Positions 50,325 to 58,952 are shown, numbered from the stretch's first letter. The stretch is DNA of 64,000 nt from Defluviibacillus sp043739385 (GCA_043739385.1 JAYUED010000187.1:1-64000); one strand, 5' to 3'. The notes: generated by a model not told the origin, from the letters alone. Translations and numbers: made by a program.

Positions 50325-51134
50325 ATGACCCGTTTCACCACCACACGCCGTACCGCTAGTGTCGCCCTTGTCGCGCTTAGTCTTGGCGCTGCACTAACCG
50401 TGCTTGCTCCCTTTGCTTCGGCGCAGTCGGTCGCCGATATCAAAAAGAAGGGTGAAATCACCATTGGCATGCTGGTCGACTTTCCCCCGTACGGCACGAC
50501 AAATGCGCAGAACCAGCCTGACGGCTATGACGCGGATGTCGCCAAGCTGCTGGCGAAGGATTGGGGCGTCAAGGTCAACATCGTGCCTGTCACAGGCCCT
50601 AACCGCATTCCATTTTTGCTGACCAACAAGGTCGATGTGTTGGTGGCTTCGCTGGCCATTACACCGGAGCGTTCCAAGCAGGTGCAGTTCTCGCAGCCCT
50701 ACGCGGCAGCGACCATCGTGCTTTACGGTAAGACTGCAACCCCGATCAAAGGCGCAGCCGATCTCAAGGGCTTGCGCGTCGGCGTGGCACGTGCCAGCAC
50801 TCAGGATGTGGCTGTGACCAAAGCTGCGCCTGAAGGAACCGAAATCCGCCGCTTTGACGACGACGCTTCAGCCATGCAGGCACTGATGTCGGGTCAGGTC
50901 GATGCCATCGGTTGTTCTGTCACGGTGGCCGCGCAGATCGCCAAGCGCGTGCCGGCCAATACGTTTGAAAACAAGTTCACGCTGGTGCAGCAAGCCATGG
51001 GCATTGCGATGCGCCCAGGGCAAGATGACTTGGCCAAGAACGTGAATGAATTTCTCTCCAAAAACTCGGCAAATGGCGAACTGAACAAGCTTTATCAAAA
51101 GTGGCTGCAGTCCGATTTGCCAAAGTTTAATTAA
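50325..51134 (+). CDS. ABC transporter periplasmic binding protein, probable 2-ketogluconate/sugar-acid ligand
   Basis: A 269-residue SBP_bac_3 protein. A signal peptide (ALTVLAPFASAQ) ends near residue 34. ITIGMLVDFPPYG (about 46-57) forms the first ligand loop. ITPERSKQVQFSQPY keeps R116, which in this family clamps the ligand carboxylate. At the second hinge the sequence is QVDAIGCSVTV: where HisJ and GlnH have Asp (five residues after the first D) to hold the ligand alpha-amino group, this protein has S198. That argues for a carboxylate without an alpha-amino group. The GAAD/L hinge LKGLRVGVARAST is conserved. Confidence 0.85.
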   Translation: MTRFTTTRRTASVALVALSLGAALTVLAPFASAQSVADIKKKGEITIGMLVDFPPYGTTNAQNQPDGYDADVAKLLAKDWGVKVNIVPVTGPNRIPFLLTNKVDVLVASLAITPERSKQVQFSQPYAAATIVLYGKTATPIKGAADLKGLRVGVARASTQDVAVTKAAPEGTEIRRFDDDASAMQALMSGQVDAIGCSVTVAAQIAKRVPANTFENKFTLVQQAMGIAMRPGQDDLAKNVNEFLSKNSANGELNKLYQKWLQSDLPKFN

Positions 51135-51177
51135 TCTCAGGCGCCGCGCTGAGCAACGAATCTTTGGAAGCAAGAAC

Positions 51178-51954
51178 ATGACTGACGCAGTCGCGACCCC
51201 TGCCAACGCCGAGCCTATCATCCGCCTCGAAGCGGTGAACAAATGGTACGGTGAATTCCAAGTCCTGACCGGCATTGATCTGCAAGTCAAGGCGGGTGAA
51301 CGCATCGTGATCTGTGGTCCTTCGGGTTCAGGAAAATCGACGCTGATCCGCTGTATCAACCGGCTTGAGACGGTGCAAAAAGGCCGCATCGTGGTCGATG
51401 GCATTGATCTCACTGCAGGTGGCAAAAATGTCGATGCCGTGCGTGCCGAAGTCGGCATGGTGTTCCAGCAGTTCAACTTGTTTCCGCACCTGACGATTCT
51501 GGAAAACTGTACTTTGGCGCCCATGCGCTCGCGCGGTATGACCAAGGCGCAAGCGGAAGAAGTTGCCATGAAGTACCTTACGCGCGTTCGCATTCCGGAG
51601 CAGGCAAAAAAGTACCCAAGCCAACTGTCAGGTGGCCAGCAACAACGCGTTGCGATAGCCCGTGCGCTGTGCATGACGCCCAAGATCATGTTGTTCGACG
51701 AGCCCACTTCTGCCCTCGACCCGGAGATGGTTAAGGAGGTGCTTGACACCATGATTGGCCTGGCCGAAGATGGTATGACCATGTTGTGTGTCACGCATGA
51801 AATGGGTTTTGCCCGCAGTGTGGCCGACCGCGTGATCTTCATGGCCGAAGGCAAGATCATTGAGCAGGCACCGCCAGCGGAGTTTTTCGGCAATCCGCAA
51901 CATGAGAAAACGCGCCAGTTCCTGGGGCAAATTCTCAGCTCGCATCAAGCCTGA
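51178..51954 (+). CDS. ABC transporter ATP-binding protein (polar amino acid type)
   Basis: A 258-residue ATPase with Walker A ICGPSGSGKSTLIR, Q-loop VFQQFNLFPHLT, the signature QLSGGQQQRVAIARAL, Walker B IMLFDEPTSALDPE and the H-loop in CVTHEMGFARSVAD. This is the GlnQ/HisP-like family. It drives the two permeases encoded upstream. The stop codon TGA shares its last A with the ATG of the kinase gene (TGATG), so translation is coupled. Confidence 0.94.
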   Translation: MTDAVATPANAEPIIRLEAVNKWYGEFQVLTGIDLQVKAGERIVICGPSGSGKSTLIRCINRLETVQKGRIVVDGIDLTAGGKNVDAVRAEVGMVFQQFNLFPHLTILENCTLAPMRSRGMTKAQAEEVAMKYLTRVRIPEQAKKYPSQLSGGQQQRVAIARALCMTPKIMLFDEPTSALDPEMVKEVLDTMIGLAEDGMTMLCVTHEMGFARSVADRVIFMAEGKIIEQAPPAEFFGNPQHEKTRQFLGQILSSHQA

Positions 51955-52928
51955 TGAGCGCATCTTCTCCCGCTATGACGGACCCCACCGCTTTCGATGT
52001 CGCTCTGTTTGGCGAAGCCATGCTGCTCCTAGTGGCTGATCGGTTCGGGCCTATAGAAAATGCCGAATCGTTTCACAAGCGTACAGCGGGGGCTGAAACC
52101 AACGTCGCGATCGGCTTATCGCGTCTGGGCTTGCGAGTGGGCTGGGCCAGCCGGCTTGGTACCGACTCAATGGGACGGGCGTTGCTCGCGACCATGCAAC
52201 GCGAGGGCATCGATTGCTCGCACGTAATTTGCGACCCCACGCAACGCACCGGTTTGCAGTTCAAGGGCCGTGTCTCCGATGGACGCGATCCGCCCGTTGA
52301 GTACCACCGCAAGGGGTCGGCTGCGAGTCACATGGCACCAGCCGATATTGATGAAGCTTGGCTTCGCTCAGCGCGCCATTTGCACGCCACGGGTGTTTTC
52401 GCCGCCATATCAGAGACGAGCTTACAGGCAGCGCACAAGACGATGCAGGTAATGCGAGAGGCGGGTCGCACTATTTCTTTCGACCCTAACCTGCGGCCCA
52501 CCCTGTGGTCGTCAACGGACACGATGCGCCAAGCAATTAACGATCTCGCGTCGCAGGCCGATTGGGTGCTGCCGGGCTTGGAGGAGGGCGTGCTGCTGAC
52601 GGGCGAATCCTCGCCAGAAAGCATTGCCCGCTTTTACCGCGAACGCGGTGCCACGTTGGTAGTCGTCAAACTGGGTTCGGCCGGTGCTTATTTCGACAGC
52701 GACACCGCCGGCACGGGCCGCGTTGACGGCTTTCCGGTTAGGGCAGTGGTCGATACCGTCGGCGCTGGAGACGGTTTTGCCGCCGGAGTCGTGAGTGCCC
52801 TGCTTGAAGGAAAAGATGTGGCTGCTGCCGTACGGCGTGGCGCCTGGATCGGTGCTCGCGCAGTGCAGGTGCTTGGCGACACCGAAGGTCTGCCAACGCG
52901 TTCCCAACTTGAAGAGGCCGGCCTTTGA
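51954..52928 (+). CDS. kguK: 2-ketogluconate kinase (PfkB family)
   Basis: A 324-residue PfkB-type kinase. It has FDVALFGEAMLLLVADR at the N terminus, the sugar-binding region AGAETNVAIGLSRLG with KGSAASHM, and the catalytic D in DTVGAGDGFAAGVVSALLEG. It closely resembles, from memory, KguK of Pseudomonas (G-x-AGADSNVAIGLARLG and YFRRGSAASHL), which phosphorylates 2-ketogluconate. A related alternative is 2-keto-3-deoxygluconate kinase (KdgK). The neighbours KguD and PtxS favour KguK. It overlaps the ATPase gene by 1 bp. Confidence 0.82.
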   Translation: MSASSPAMTDPTAFDVALFGEAMLLLVADRFGPIENAESFHKRTAGAETNVAIGLSRLGLRVGWASRLGTDSMGRALLATMQREGIDCSHVICDPTQRTGLQFKGRVSDGRDPPVEYHRKGSAASHMAPADIDEAWLRSARHLHATGVFAAISETSLQAAHKTMQVMREAGRTISFDPNLRPTLWSSTDTMRQAINDLASQADWVLPGLEEGVLLTGESSPESIARFYRERGATLVVVKLGSAGAYFDSDTAGTGRVDGFPVRAVVDTVGAGDGFAAGVVSALLEGKDVAAAVRRGAWIGARAVQVLGDTEGLPTRSQLEEAGL

Positions 52929-52941
52929 CCGGATTTATGAC

Positions 52942-53922
52942 ATGACTGCAAAAAATATAGTTGTCTTTCGGGATTTGCCTGCTGACCAGATGGCGCGCCT
53001 GAAAGCAGCGCATCACGTGACCGTAGCTGACCCACGCACAGAGATCAAGACGTTCAATGCTGCATTGACAAGTGCGCACGGGTTGATCGGTGCAAGCCAT
53101 CCAGTTGATGCTGCATTGCTCGATGCGGCGCCCCAACTTGAAGTGATTTCCAGCATCTCGGTGGGTATCGACAACTACCCGTTGGCCGAACTGCATCGCC
53201 GCGGTATTGTGCTATGCCATACGCCCGGGGTACTCGACGAAACGGTAGCCGACACGGTGTTCGCGCTGTTGATGGTAACCAGTCGCCGCTTGGTGGAGCT
53301 TGCGACTTTGGTGCGCAGCGGCGGGTGGACTAAGAATGTCGGGGCAGACCTGTTCGGCTTTGACGTTCACGGCAAAACGATCGGTTTGCTGGGCTTTGGT
53401 CGTATCGGGCAGGCGATTGCACGGCGTGCGGCATTGGGCTTCGGCATGCCGGTGCTGTATCACGCACGGCGCCCCGTTGACCTTGCCGCGCAAGCGCCTG
53501 AACTGCAAGGCCGCGCGCTGCATACGCCGATCGACGAATTGCTGGCACGGGCCGATTTTGTGGTCTCTATGCTGCCGCTGTCGGACAGCACGCGCGGCAT
53601 GATCGATGCGCGAATGTTTGGAGGAATGAAACCCGGTGCGGTGTTCATCAACGGCGGGCGTGGTGCCACAGTCAATGAGGAAGCTCTCCTGGCAGCGCTG
53701 GACCACGGCAGTTTGCGCGCGGCTGGGCTTGATGTGTTCGCCACCGAGCCCTTGCCTCAGTCATCTCCGCTGCGTACCCATCCGCGCGTTACGGCCTTGC
53801 CCCATGTTGGCTCGGCAACGCATGAGACGCGGCACGCCATGGCCGAGCTGGCCACCACTAATTTGCTCCGTACGTTAGCGGGCGAACGGCCTTTGGCGGC
53901 CTACGACACCTCGCTTTCGTGA
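52942..53922 (+). CDS. kguD: 2-keto-6-phosphogluconate reductase (D-isomer 2-hydroxyacid dehydrogenase family)
   Basis: From the ATG at 52942, 13 bp after kguK, the product is 326 residues. The NAD(P)-binding motif is IGLLGFGRIGQAIARR, preceded by SISVGIDNYPLAELHRRGI. The conserved Arg and Glu are in FINGGRGATVNEEALL and FATEPLP, and the catalytic His in LPHVGSATHETR. Family members reduce glyoxylate, hydroxypyruvate or ketoacids of sugars. Between a KguK homologue and a PtxS homologue it would convert 2-keto-6-phosphogluconate to 6-phosphogluconate, feeding the Entner-Doudoroff pathway. Confidence 0.82.
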   Translation: MTAKNIVVFRDLPADQMARLKAAHHVTVADPRTEIKTFNAALTSAHGLIGASHPVDAALLDAAPQLEVISSISVGIDNYPLAELHRRGIVLCHTPGVLDETVADTVFALLMVTSRRLVELATLVRSGGWTKNVGADLFGFDVHGKTIGLLGFGRIGQAIARRAALGFGMPVLYHARRPVDLAAQAPELQGRALHTPIDELLARADFVVSMLPLSDSTRGMIDARMFGGMKPGAVFINGGRGATVNEEALLAALDHGSLRAAGLDVFATEPLPQSSPLRTHPRVTALPHVGSATHETRHAMAELATTNLLRTLAGERPLAAYDTSLS

Positions 53923-54995
53923 GTACGCGTGTGCCTGGCGGCAAAGCACCGGGCCAACGCGCGACGATCGCCGATGTGGCTGACAGGGCTGGGGTGTCCA
54001 AGGCCACCGTCTCGCGGTTTTTCAATCACCGAGAGCGGCTACTAAGTCCGGACATTGCATTGCGTGTCGAAGCTGCCATCGCGGCGCTGAACTATTCGCC
54101 TAACCCGATGGCGCAAGCGCTGAGCCACGGGCGCTCACGGCTCATCGGGCTGGTTGTAGCCGATATCACCAATCCATATTCGGTCGCAGTATTGCGAGGT
54201 GCAGAAAAAGCGTGCCAACAGGCCGGCTATCTCGTGATGCTGTTCAACCTTGGCAACGATAGCGGACGGGAGCGTGAAGCCATCGATGCATTGGCGGGCT
54301 ACCGTGTTGATGGCTTCATCCTCAACACTCTCGGTCGCGGTGCTGCTGCGGTCGATGCGGTGACGTTGCACGGCAAACCGGCCGTACTGATCGATCGCCG
54401 TCACCCAGGTATGCAAGCCGATTTCGTGTCCCTCGATAACGAGGCTGCTATGGCGCAGGCCTGCGATCACCTGCTGGAAAGCGGCTACCGCGAGTTGCTC
54501 TATATCACCGAGCCCCAGCAAGGCGTGAGCACGCGACATGAGCGCACGGCGGCCTTCAACGATTGCATCGCGGCGCATGCGCCCAAAGTCAAGCGTGAAG
54601 TGTTCGAGAGCGCGGAGGACGACATCGCTAGTTTGGATGCGGCATTGCGTGCACTGCACCAGCGCGCTAAGCGGGGACGACGCGATGCAGCGGTTATTTC
54701 CGGCAATGCTGTTGTCACGCTACGCATCGCTGCGGCAGTGGCGAGATTGGGATGGTGCTTCGGCGAAGAATTGGGCTTCGTGGGTTTTGACGAAGCCGAA
54801 TGGTCATCGCTTGTCGGGCCTGGGTTGAGCACCATCGCTCAACCCACAGCTGAGATTGGCCGTAGCGCAGCCAACTGTCTCATCGAGCGCCTGCGCGGTC
54901 ACGATGTTCCACCGCGTGAATTGTTGTTGCCGGGTGAGCTAGTAGTGCGTGGTTCATCGAAGCGTGCAGAGCACCAATCAAGATCGCAAGAGTGA
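53919..54995 (+). CDS. ptxS: LacI-family repressor, PtxS-like
   Basis: A 358-residue regulator starting at GTG (53919), which overlaps the kguD stop by 4 bp. The LacI helix-turn-helix is ATIADVADRAGVSKATVSRF near residues 15-34, followed by hinge helix and periplasmic-binding-like domain. The segment GLVVADITNPYSVAVLRGAE and the later FILNTLGRG closely recall PtxS, which represses kgu genes and is released by 2-ketogluconate. An exact PtxS-type palindrome lies before the operon. The gene is last in its own target operon, so feedback regulation is expected. Confidence 0.85.
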   Translation: MSTRVPGGKAPGQRATIADVADRAGVSKATVSRFFNHRERLLSPDIALRVEAAIAALNYSPNPMAQALSHGRSRLIGLVVADITNPYSVAVLRGAEKACQQAGYLVMLFNLGNDSGREREAIDALAGYRVDGFILNTLGRGAAAVDAVTLHGKPAVLIDRRHPGMQADFVSLDNEAAMAQACDHLLESGYRELLYITEPQQGVSTRHERTAAFNDCIAAHAPKVKREVFESAEDDIASLDAALRALHQRAKRGRRDAAVISGNAVVTLRIAAAVARLGWCFGEELGFVGFDEAEWSSLVGPGLSTIAQPTAEIGRSAANCLIERLRGHDVPPRELLLPGELVVRGSSKRAEHQSRSQE

Positions 54996-55079
54996 TATTC
55001 CATAGAGCCACGTCTCTAGAGCGTTAGGCGGCGCTGTCTACAACAAATGGGTGCAAAGACTTACATTGAATGCCACGGT

Positions 55080-55095
55080 TGTAGTTCTAACTACA
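55080..55095. repeat. 7-bp inverted repeat upstream of the phasin gene
   Basis: TGTAGTT (55080-55086) and AACTACA (55089-55095) are exact inverse complements with a 2-base centre, about 45-60 bases before the phasin ATG. It is a candidate operator for phasin expression; no regulator is assigned. Confidence 0.4.
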
Positions 55096-55139
55096 GCACA
55101 TGCATTTCGATTTAACCTACGTCCTGTCTGGAGATAACT

Positions 55140-55817
55140 ATGGTCAAGAAGCTAAAAAAACTGTCTGCTACCCCAATATCCACTGCGCCTTTGAGCGGTG
55201 CCGTGAGAGATTCTGCTCAGCAAATCTGGCTCGCCGGTCTGGGTGCTTTTGCCAAGGCGCAAGAAGAAGGCGGCAAAGTGTTCGAAGCGCTGGTCAAAGA
55301 AGGCCTGGGCCTGCAGCGTAAGACGCAAGCCGTTGCCGAAGAAAAAATTTCGGAAACAACCAGCAAGCTGGCGGACATAGCCAATGGCCTAACCTCGGGT
55401 CTGTCGGCCAAAACCAGCGGCATAACGTCCATGGCTACAGGCCAATGGGACAAGCTGGAAAACATCTTTGAAGATCGTGTGGCCAAAGCTCTGAACAAGC
55501 TTGGCATGCCTTCATCCAAAGATGTGCAAGCTTTGGTGGTCCAAATTGAAGAGCTGACCAAGACGGTGAATAAGCTGTCGGCCAAGCCGGCTTCTACCAA
55601 GCCTGTGACGACAGCCAAGGTCGCTGCGGTGAAAGCAGAAGCTCCTGTTATGCCTGTTGCGGCTCCCGTCAAACCCGCGGCCAAAACTCGCGTTAAAGCC
55701 GTTGTGAAAGCTGCCGTCAAGGCCTCCGGCAACGGTGGGACCAAACCAGCCGCTACGCGTGCTGGCGTTCGCAAAAGTGAGTCCGCTATCGAGGTCGTAG
55801 CCGCTCCCACAGTCTGA
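55140..55817 (+). CDS. Phasin (polyhydroxyalkanoate granule-associated protein)
   Basis: A 225-residue protein with the phasin-type helical region in residues 20-145: SAQQIWLAGLGAFAKAQEEG then GKVFEALVKEGLGLQ, as in the PhaI/PhaF-like PHA granule family, and DRVAKALNKLGMPSSKDVQ. Residues 150-225 are Lys/Ala/Val-rich (PKTA-like), resembling the histone-like tail of PhaF that binds DNA. It coats storage granules and may link them to the nucleoid. A clear terminator follows 28 bases after the stop. Confidence 0.88.
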   Translation: MVKKLKKLSATPISTAPLSGAVRDSAQQIWLAGLGAFAKAQEEGGKVFEALVKEGLGLQRKTQAVAEEKISETTSKLADIANGLTSGLSAKTSGITSMATGQWDKLENIFEDRVAKALNKLGMPSSKDVQALVVQIEELTKTVNKLSAKPASTKPVTTAKVAAVKAEAPVMPVAAPVKPAAKTRVKAVVKAAVKASGNGGTKPAATRAGVRKSESAIEVVAAPTV

Positions 55818-55844
55818 TAGAGCGCCGCCAGCCACTTACCGGAT

Positions 55845-55870
55845 AAAAGGGCACTGCGGTGCCCTTTTTT
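55845..55870 (+). terminator. Rho-independent terminator after the phasin gene
   Basis: AAAAGGGCAC (55845-55854) pairs with GTGCCCTTTT (55859-55868) around TGCG, and the T-run continues to 55870. Its 3-prime T-tract is on the plus strand. Confidence 0.9.
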
Positions 55871-55940
55871 GCGTCCATCAGCCTTGCTTAGGCGACTACA
55901 GGGGCAATTACCGAGGCAATTAGAGGCAATGGGCGCTTAA

Positions 55941-55970
55941 TTGGTCGCAATTGATCGTAATTGATCACAA
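55941..55970 (+). repeat. Three 10-bp direct repeats upstream of the tetR-like gene
   Basis: TTGGTCGCAA, TTGATCGTAA and TTGATCACAA follow each other, spaced exactly one helical turn. The same region has GGCAAT three times just before. They lie about 80-110 bases upstream of the TetR-family start and could be operator subsites. Confidence 0.55.
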
Positions 55971-56047
55971 CCCATGCTCGCCATCCCTAATTCCCAGGGT
56001 CACTGGACTGGGTTAAAGTCTTGTTGCAACAACCACAGTGGAGCACT

Positions 56048-56719
56048 ATGGCGAAAAAAGCACCACGACGCACGGCAGAGAGGATTTTGGAGGTCACGCT
56101 GGACTTGTTCAACCGGTTTGGCGAACCCAATGTGTCCACTACATTGATCTCTGCTGAATTGCATATCAGTCCCGGCAATCTCTACTACCACTACCCTGCC
56201 AAAGACGAGCTTATCAACTCGTTGTTTGACCGTTACGAGCGCGCTCTGAGCGAGCTGTTGAACGCCAGCGACGGTGTGCGCAATGTGGAAGATGCTTGGT
56301 TTTTTATGCATACGCTTTTTGAGTTGATCTGGCAGTACCGATTTTTGTACCGCGATCTGAATGATTTACTCAGCAAAAATCGTCGCTTGGAAACCCATTT
56401 CCAGTGGATATTGAAAAACAAAACCAATGCCGTAAAAAGTATGCTTGACAGCATGAGCCGCTCAGGCGCGGTGAGCATTGATTCTCGCGAGGTTGAGGCT
56501 ACAGCTACCAGTATGGTTGTGGTGCTGACCTATTGGTTGAGTTTTGAGTACGTGCGCGACCCTCGCCGCGCGCTGGAGCCTGAGAGCGCTCAGCACGCGC
56601 TGTTGCGTGGAGCGCAGCATGTGTTGAATTTGCTAGTACCGTATTTGGAGGTTGGACAACGACAGCATCTTTTGAGTTTGGTTGGCGCCTACCAGCAGCC
56701 CACCACCGCATCATCTTAA
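56048..56719 (+). CDS. TetR-family transcriptional regulator
   Basis: From the ATG at 56048 the product is 223 residues. The N-terminal HTH is RILEVTLDLFNRFGEPNVST then TLISAELHISPGNLYYHYPA, a standard TetR pattern with the LYYHYPxK recognition region. The remaining helices form the ligand domain. It resembles regulators linked to fatty acid or PHA metabolism in betaproteobacteria. The TPR-like gene follows after 24 bp. Confidence 0.9.
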   Translation: MAKKAPRRTAERILEVTLDLFNRFGEPNVSTTLISAELHISPGNLYYHYPAKDELINSLFDRYERALSELLNASDGVRNVEDAWFFMHTLFELIWQYRFLYRDLNDLLSKNRRLETHFQWILKNKTNAVKSMLDSMSRSGAVSIDSREVEATATSMVVVLTYWLSFEYVRDPRRALEPESAQHALLRGAQHVLNLLVPYLEVGQRQHLLSLVGAYQQPTTASS

Positions 56720-56743
56720 AACACGGTCAACCAGGAGACAATC

Positions 56744-57517
56744 ATGGCCAAATGGACCGCTTTTCCCTACGCAGGGGAGTATGAATTCGATGCGATCAGC
56801 GTTAAAAAGCACTGGGAACGCCTGCATGTCGGTGACACCGAACCGTTGCCGAAAGATGTCAAGGTACTTGATGCCTGGGCTTTGTTTCACAGCGGTGACT
56901 TTCAAAAAGCCGCTGAAGTTGGCTTGAAGGCGGGAGGGCTAGGGATCACTGTTGCCAACAAAGCCACCTGCGTCTACGCCAACTATCTGGAAACCAAAGA
57001 AAAAATCAAGCTCGACATGTTCATGGAGGTGGCCACTCGTGCCGAGGAACAAGCCGCAGCTGACCCTAAAAACGCCAACGCTTACTATTGGCACGCCTAC
57101 GCTTTGGGCCGCTACGGACAAGGTATCAGCGTGGCTAAGGCGTTAGCCCAAGGTCTGGGTAGCAAGGTTAAATCCGCACTGGAAACCGCCATCAAGCTGC
57201 AGCCGCGCCACGCTGATGCCCACATCGCACTGGCAGCGTTTCATGCGGAGGTGATCGATAAAGTTGGGATACTGATTGGCGGCATGACCTATGGCGCCAA
57301 GAAAGATATGGGACTGAAGCTCTTTCAAGAGTCACTCAAACTCAATCCACTTTCGGCTATAGGCATGATCGAATATGCCAATGGCATGATGATGCTGGAA
57401 GGCGATAAAAAGATGACAGAGGCCACCAAGCTGTACGAGCAGGCAGCTGCATTCAAACCTATGGATGCGATGGAGCGGTTGGACGTGGAAATGGCAAAAG
57501 AAGAATTAACGGACTAA
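56744..57517 (+). CDS. Tetratricopeptide-like protein of unknown function
   Basis: A 257-residue cytoplasmic protein with no signal peptide. It has a distinctive N terminus (AKWTAFPYAGEYEFDAISVKK) and several degenerate helix-turn-helix repeats such as AADPKNANAYYWHAYALGRY, ALETAIKLQPRHADAHIALAAF and FQESLKLNPLSAIGMIEYA. These fit TPR units (spaced about 34 residues). It is co-directional with, and 24 bp from, the TetR-like regulator, and followed by a strong terminator. Function is not known to me. Confidence 0.75.
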   Translation: MAKWTAFPYAGEYEFDAISVKKHWERLHVGDTEPLPKDVKVLDAWALFHSGDFQKAAEVGLKAGGLGITVANKATCVYANYLETKEKIKLDMFMEVATRAEEQAAADPKNANAYYWHAYALGRYGQGISVAKALAQGLGSKVKSALETAIKLQPRHADAHIALAAFHAEVIDKVGILIGGMTYGAKKDMGLKLFQESLKLNPLSAIGMIEYANGMMMLEGDKKMTEATKLYEQAAAFKPMDAMERLDVEMAKEELTD

Positions 57518-57565
57518 TGGTTGACTGAGCGATTACCGACTACTTTAAGCCAGCTATCTAAGACT

Positions 57566-57605
57566 ACCCCGGGTAGTGCCTTTTTAAGGCGCTCCCGGGG
57601 TTTTT
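57566..57605 (+). terminator. Rho-independent terminator with two stacked stems
   Basis: CCCCGGG (57567-57573) pairs with CCCGGGG (57594-57600). Inside, AGTGCCTT (57575-57582) pairs with AAGGCGCT (57586-57593) with one wobble. Five T follow (57601-57605). Confidence 0.88.
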
Positions 57606-57644
57606 AGTTTTAACTTTTAGCTTTAGTACTTTTTCTTCGTGTTT

Positions 57645-58952
57645 TTATTTCACTGTGTCAAAAAATGCTTTAGCTTGGGCGCTGCAAAACGGGGGCTCGT
57701 ACCCACCGTGGTAGCTGCCGTAGTAGGTGGCAAACGCGGCTGTGGTGGGGTCTGTCGGTGCTTTGCCGCCAGGGCCGTAGGTAGCTTGAATAAAAGCATC
57801 TACATCGACGGAGCTGACAGTCGTCACCCCACGTCTGTCAAAGTCCGCTTTCATGACTGCCTGATGAACTGCTGGGGGCACTGTTGGGTCGCCAGCGCCG
57901 CCGCACAGCAGTAATTTGGACTTTGGCGTCCAACCTAGAAGGTCATTCTTTTGGGCTGCTATAAAGGTTCCGTTGTTGCTGTTGGTTTGAATGTCGGCGA
58001 TGTAGGCGGCCTGGAACATGGCGTCCCGCGCTTGGTTGGGTGTTTCACCCGCTGCGCCTGGTAATTTTCCTGAAGTAATCAACGTGGTGTAGGTTAGCGT
58101 GGCGCTGGGTAGCAAATTCTCGATGTAGTCGGAATAAGGGGTTTTGAATACTGTCTTCACATCGCTGTAAACCGTGCCATAAACCTTCTGCCATGCCGTT
58201 ACCAGGAACGGAACAAAGAACTGCACTCCCCCCACTGCTGTCGGTACTTTCAGCGAACCCGAGAGGTTGTACGGCCCAGCCAGATGTGCGCCGCCCACTA
58301 CGTTGAACTCACCGGCGTTGTCGCGTTCAATGGCACGGTGCGCCGCCATGGACGAGTGCCCACCCTGCGAATAGCCCGTCAGCATGACCTTACCGGACAG
58401 TGATGCCCCCACGGCACTGGCCGCATTGCGTGCTGCACGAATGGAGTCGATGACCGAGCTGGCTTCCGAATCCGCATGCAAGTAGGGGTGAAAGCTGTAG
58501 CTGGATTTGGCAAAGCCCAGGTAATCTGTAGCGACCACCGCATAGCCTTGCGCCGCGAACATGGACGCCATCAAAAATGTCTCACCATCCGCCGGGTTGG
58601 CCAGGGTTCGTACCTTGGACACTTCGGTGCCTCGGGCGTACGCCACAAGCGGTGCTGCGGCAGCACTGCAACTTCCGCTTGGCACCAGCATCACCCCCGA
58701 AGCATTGGCGAATTCGCCTTTTGTACCGACTGTTATATAGTTCAGTCCTACCACCTTCACATCACACTTGGCTTTGCCTGTCAGTGCTTGCAGGCCGCTT
58801 GCGGCCGTGCTGGCGTCAATCTGTGCGGACGTTAAGGTCGTGATCGTGGTGGCCGCTTCCACCAGCGAGCCTCGGGTGGGGTCAGAAGAGCCGCCACAGG
58901 CGGCTAGCAGGGCCGTAGCGCTGGCCACGCATGCAAGTTTGAAAGGCGTCAT
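57645..58952 (-). CDS. Secreted lipase-like alpha/beta-hydrolase lipoprotein
   Basis: A 435-residue protein with a lipobox in ACVASATALLAACGG, so the mature part is lipidated at the Cys of LLAAC. The nucleophile elbow is VMLTGYSQGGHSSMAAHRA (GxSxG), the acid is probably in CGGAGDPTVPPAVHQAV and the histidine in YYGSYHGGYEP. TDYLGFAKSSYSFHPYLHAD fits the secretory lipase (LIP)/PHB-depolymerase-like group of Proteobacteria. It hydrolyses an ester or lipid, substrate unknown. It is convergent with the TPR-like gene. Confidence 0.82.
   Translation of the reverse strand: MTPFKLACVASATALLAACGGSSDPTRGSLVEAATTITTLTSAQIDASTAASGLQALTGKAKCDVKVVGLNYITVGTKGEFANASGVMLVPSGSCSAAAAPLVAYARGTEVSKVRTLANPADGETFLMASMFAAQGYAVVATDYLGFAKSSYSFHPYLHADSEASSVIDSIRAARNAASAVGASLSGKVMLTGYSQGGHSSMAAHRAIERDNAGEFNVVGGAHLAGPYNLSGSLKVPTAVGGVQFFVPFLVTAWQKVYGTVYSDVKTVFKTPYSDYIENLLPSATLTYTTLITSGKLPGAAGETPNQARDAMFQAAYIADIQTNSNNGTFIAAQKNDLLGWTPKSKLLLCGGAGDPTVPPAVHQAVMKADFDRRGVTTVSSVDVDAFIQATYGPGGKAPTDPTTAAFATYYGSYHGGYEPPFCSAQAKAFFDTVK

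Noticed and set aside
50868..51893. A long antisense open frame opposite the binding-protein and ATPase genes
   Set aside because: The plus-strand genes have full family motifs across the whole stretch, and the antisense translation is Ser/Thr/Met-rich with no recognisable fold.
52795..52941. An upstream extension of kguD of 49 residues
   Set aside because: It overlaps the end of kguK and has no family similarity; the ATG at 52942 starts the conserved domain.
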